In this document: one piece after another, positions 20,214-23,776 of the stretch
Numbering within the stretch: position 1 is the first letter of the stretch
Layout of the letters: each line of letters starts with the position of its first letter
Assembly: GCA_964467785.1 (NCBI GenBank)
Contig: CAYXVB010000045.1
Coordinates: 1-23,776 of the forward strand
Source: CAYXVB01 sp964467785
GTDB taxonomy: Bacteria; Bdellovibrionota; UBA1018
Length of the DNA stretch: 23,776 bases
Direction: 5' to 3'
Made by a program: the position numbers and the translations under genes
The notes under the pieces: model-generated
Database searches by the model: none
What the model saw: the letters and a program-made list of their open reading frames with translations, nothing else
Told to the model about the DNA's origin: nothing

Positions 20214-22262
20214 AGCTCACTCCGGAGTTCAAACAAAAGCTCAAGGACTCACTCAATATCATCGACATCATCGGCGAGCATGTTGTCTTGCGCAAGCAGG
20301 GCTCCAACTTCGTCGGTCTTTGCCCCTTCCACTCCGAGCGCTCGCCTTCATTCTCGGTCAGCGAGAGCAAGCAACGGTACCATTGTTTTGGATGCAAGAA
20401 GGGTGGCGATGTCATCGACTTCTTCAAGGACATCCACGGGCTTGATTTTCTCGAGGCGGTCGAGGAGCTTGCCGAGCGCGGACGAGTGCAGCTGCCTAAA
20501 GATTTTCGTGGGGCTCTCGCGGCCGCAGCGGATCCTGAGACCGCCAAGCTCCGCGAGGAAGAGCGCAAAAAAATTGAGACCATGTACCGTCTCAATCGCT
20601 TTGTGGCCGCCTTTTATCACCAGCAACTCGCCACATTGCCCGGCGCCCTCGAGTACTTTCGCATGAGAGGGATTTCGGGCTACGAGAGCGAGCTTTGTCG
20701 TAACTTCTATCTCGGTGCGGCCGCGCCTTCGTGGGACTCGCTCGCCCAGTATCTCGCCTCGAAGAAGGCACCGCTCGATCTCGCCGCCGAGCTCGGCCTG
20801 ATTCAGCCTTCGACCAAGGGAGCCTCGCCAGGCGGTCCCGGCTACTTTGACCTTTTCCGAAATCGCGTGATTTTTCCGATCCTGGACTTGCGAGGGCGCG
20901 TTTCGGGCTTCGGTGGCCGCGCGATGCCAGAAGGTGATCCCAATCCAAAGTATCTCAATTCGCGCGACTCGAAGCTCTTCAACAAGAGCAAGCTCGTCTT
21001 TGGGCTTTTTCAGGCTCAGAAGCACCTGCGCGAACGCGATGAAGTGATCCTCGTCGAAGGATACTTCGATGTCCTTGGTCTGCATGCCGGTGGCTTTCCT
21101 AACGCGGTCGCGGCCTGCGGCACGGCGCTCACCGCGGATCACCTGCACTTGCTGCGAAAGTTCGCCTCTAAGCTCACGGTGCTTTTCGATGCCGACAAGG
21201 CGGGCATAGCGGCGACGGAACGCGCGATGGAACTCGGCCTTGAGCATGGCGTGGTTCTCCGAGGTGCGACGTTGCCGGAGGGAAAGGACCCTGACGAGAT
21301 CCTCATCGACCAACAGACCGGACAGCCCATCTCTTCCGGCCAGGCTCGGATGAAGGAAATTCTAGATGGGGCCCGTCCTATCATCGATGCTCGCATCGAG
21401 GAAATGGTCGCCTTTGCCGATCAGGGCCCAGAGGCCAAAAGTCAGGCGATCAAGAAATTGGCCGTTTGGCTAGGCCGGTTCAGCGATCCGGTCGGCCGCG
21501 AGGTCCGGATCCAGCATGCGACGCAGGGTTTGCGGATTCCGCGAGAACTGCTGGACCAGGCCATGGGCCGTCCTTCTCCTTCGGTCGGAGGCGTTCAGGG
21601 GCGCGGGCCGACGCGTGCACCGATCGCTTCAAATCGCGGGCAACCCAGGCCCGGCGGCCTTCAGGGCCTCGTTCCTGGACAGCCCGCTGCTGCCGGTTCG
21701 GCTCGGCCGCGAGTCGTGCCTCCATCGCCGGGACCGCGAGCGCAGTCAGGTCGCGTGATGCGGCTGCATCAAGCGGAGGCCTTGATTTTGCGTGCGCTCG
21801 TGCAGGGAGGACCCGAGTTGGCGGCGATCGAGAAGATCGTGGGCCGTTTTGAGCCCGAGGTGACTCTGAGTGACCTTTTTGAGCACCCCGGTGCGAGGGA
21901 GTTTGTCTATCGTCTGACCATTCCTGACACCACTGCGGAGGAAGGGGGGGCAGCGCCGGGACGTCCGCGGGACCTGTCTGGCCGTGTATCCCGTCTGCTC
22001 GACGAGCGGGATTGGGACTCTCAAGTACGCACCACCCTTACGGAAGCCATGTTTGCTGACCGAGGCGCCGAGGGACAGTCTCAAGTCGAGGACTACAAAG
22101 CTGCCACGGAGCGATCCGTACAGCGAGCGTTGGCCCGTTTTTCGCAACGAATCAAACAGGCGCTGAGTGAGGCAGAAGCCAAGAAGGACGCAGAGTTACA
22201 GGACAAACTGATGAAAGAATACCTTGACGTTCAGCGGAAAATGAAGGAGTTTAGCAGCTTCT

Positions 22263-22276
<14 letters not shown>
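20210..22276 (+). CDS. dnaG: DNA primase
   Basis: 688 residues, a little long for DnaG. The CHC2 zinc finger is Cys38, His41, Cys59 and Cys62 (LCPFHSERSPSF, YHCFGCKKGGD). The polymerase domain follows with FRNRVIFPILDLRGRVSGFG, PKYLNSRDSKLFNKSK, and the TOPRIM acidic motifs VILVEGYFDVLG (Glu near 283) and TVLFDADKAG (Asp pair near 326-328). Residues about 451-515 form a Pro/Gly/Ala/Arg-rich linker, then a C-terminal helical domain that should bind the replicative helicase. It makes RNA primers at the replication fork. The ATG at 20210 sits five bases after GAGGGAGG, shares ATGA with the glycosylase stop, and its stop overlaps rpoD by 14 bases. Confidence 0.96.

Positions 22277-23776
<1,500 letters not shown>

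Overview
The window is about 23.8 kb of gene-dense DNA, roughly 60% GC by eye, from a Gram-negative bacterium. It encodes LPS export proteins (LptB, an LptC-type protein), sigma-54 and sigma-70, a GldA/GldF/GldG-like ABC system and a complete bacterial mevalonate pathway. That mix fits Bdellovibrionota or a related former deltaproteobacterial lineage. The assignment is inferred from gene content; no rRNA gene is present to confirm it.

Layout. 1-2514 (minus): ATPase, permease and GldG-like protein of an ABC system; the last gene runs off the left edge. 2701-3652 (minus): a DHH phosphoesterase whose DHHA1 tail is out of frame and internally shortened. 3700-4074 (plus): small unrecognised protein with a basic tail. 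4091-5020 (minus): RimK-type ATP-grasp ligase, divergent from a secreted beta-propeller protein (5051-6376, plus). 6382-7533: a secreted, lower-GC protein with a phosphoribosyltransferase-like motif, flanked by two inverted copies of a REP-like hairpin. 7549-11036 (minus): rpoN, lptB and an LptC protein with an apparent C-terminal LptA-like module, transcribed lptC-lptB-rpoN.

11222-16484 (plus): a tight five-gene mevalonate operon, fni-mvaA-mvaK2-mvaD-mvaK1, enough to turn HMG-CoA into IPP and DMAPP. 16722-18987 (plus): RRM RNA-binding protein, IF-1, DEAD-box helicase and ribosomal protein S21, a translation and RNA-remodelling cluster ending at a strong hairpin terminator. 19085-23776 (plus): yqeY, a 3-methyladenine DNA glycosylase gene, dnaG and rpoD (cut by the right edge). 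Together with rpsU this is an expanded macromolecular-synthesis operon (rpsU-dnaG-rpoD).

Most of the window is housekeeping. I see no CRISPR array, tRNA, rRNA, transposase or defence island. The least ordinary parts are the hairpin-flanked secreted gene, the damaged DHH gene, the LptC/LptA-like fusion and the cold-shock-like cluster joined to the sigma-70 operon.
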